Shown here: positions 63,870 through 64,000 of the stretch, piece by piece
Position numbering within the stretch: position 1 is the stretch's first letter
Layout of the letters: the number at the start of each line of letters is the position of its first letter
Assembly (NCBI GenBank): GCA_021323735.1
Contig: JAJPKM010000048.1
Coordinates: 96,060-160,059 of the forward strand
Origin: Gammaproteobacteria bacterium
GTDB taxonomy: Bacteria; Pseudomonadota; Gammaproteobacteria; Steroidobacterales; Steroidobacteraceae
Direction: 5' to 3'
DNA length: 64,000 bases
Translations under genes and position numbers: made by a program
Notes under the pieces: generated by a model
What the model was told of the DNA's origin: nothing
What the model saw: the letters and a program-made list of their open reading frames with translations, nothing else
Database searches by the model: none

Positions 63870-64000
63870 ATGTAAGCGCAAGTTTCGATGCTTCTTTCGC
63901 TGCGATTTCGGATGCCACCCGCCGTGGTGTCCTCGAGCAGCTCGGGCGCGCAGACGCTTCAATTTCCCATCTTGCCGAGAAGTTCCACATGACTCTCACC
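63860..64000 (+). CDS. ArsR-family transcriptional regulator (N-terminal fragment)
   Basis: 47 codons from ATG 63860 to the window edge. FAAISDATRRGVLEQLGRAD then ASISHLAEKFHMTLT is the start of an ArsR-type winged helix-turn-helix (typical family text: ALADPTRRxIL...LAxxFxMSxPAVSKHL). An upstream in-frame GTG at 63842 is possible. Ligand and targets lie outside the window. Confidence 0.8.
   Translation, partial: MVQYVSASFDASFAAISDATRRGVLEQLGRADASISHLAEKFHMTLT

Noticed and set aside
63720..63962. 80-codon minus-strand frame
   Set aside because: Antisense to the ArsR-type gene and its promoter; no protein-like features.

Overview
The window reads as chromosome of a GC-rich gammaproteobacterium. 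Reasons: dense coding on both strands, a TonB-dependent receptor, several signal-peptide outer-membrane or periplasmic proteins, KdpDE, a homogentisate pathway, and a secreted protease with a GlyGly-CTERM-like tail. A placement near Xanthomonadales/Nevskiales/Steroidobacteraceae is only an impression from gene content. No rRNA, tRNA, CRISPR array, complete insertion sequence or prophage was seen.

Layout. 1-14.1 kb holds glutathione-dependent formaldehyde detoxification (FGH fragment, class III ADH), YceH, a TPR protein, a cyclophilin, DUF2721, UppP, a tiny Lys/Ala-rich secreted protein with its terminator, DUF2127, a nitrate/bicarbonate-type ABC exporter or importer core without a binding protein, an Fsr-like MFS pump coupled to a DedA-rhodanese fusion, and an outer-membrane barrel/cupredoxin pair. 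14.2-18.4 kb is catabolic: glutaryl-CoA dehydrogenase, diverging from hmgA-fahA (tyrosine/phenylalanine end pathway). 18.5-27.3 kb has an atypical subtilase, a CPA1 Na+/H+ antiporter, a cytochrome c-glucose/sorbosone dehydrogenase, gamma-glutamyltransferase preceded by a short VOC-like remnant, EthD and a 2OG-Fe(II)-oxygenase-like protein.

27.4-28.99 kb is an isolated accessory gene: a Fic protein with an AbiEi-like N-terminus behind three 31-nt-spaced direct repeats. 28.98-42.5 kb, all on the minus strand, joins alpha-glucan and trehalose metabolism (GlgB, GlgE, TreS-maltokinase, TreZ), an MscS-related membrane protein and KdpDE. Together these look like an osmoadaptation block: TreS converts trehalose to maltose, maltokinase makes maltose-1-phosphate, GlgE polymerises it and GlgB branches the product.

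42.5-49.7 kb on the plus strand carries an amidohydrolase, two methionine-sulfoxide reductases (fRMsr and MsrB), two coupled exported amidohydrolase-family proteins (one without the metal HxH), an M20 peptidase and a ParB-like protein. 49.8-56.0 kb on the minus strand is a signalling/outer-membrane block: a PAS hybrid kinase, an OmpR-type regulator, its kinase and a TonB-dependent receptor. 56.0-57.0 kb has no gene I can support. 57.0-57.8 kb is a nucleotidyltransferase/small-ORF bicistron that looks toxin-antitoxin-like. 57.9-60.1 kb is an ECF42-type sigma factor with two YCII/DGPF proteins. 60.3-64 kb holds LysR and a divergent ketopantoate-reductase-like gene, a VIT1/CCC1 transporter, a methyltransferase, and the start of an ArsR-type regulator whose start codon lies in a palindrome.

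Best candidates for undescribed biology are the AbiEi-Fic fusion with its iterated operator, and the NTase/60-residue bicistron. Neither can be shown to be novel without database searches.
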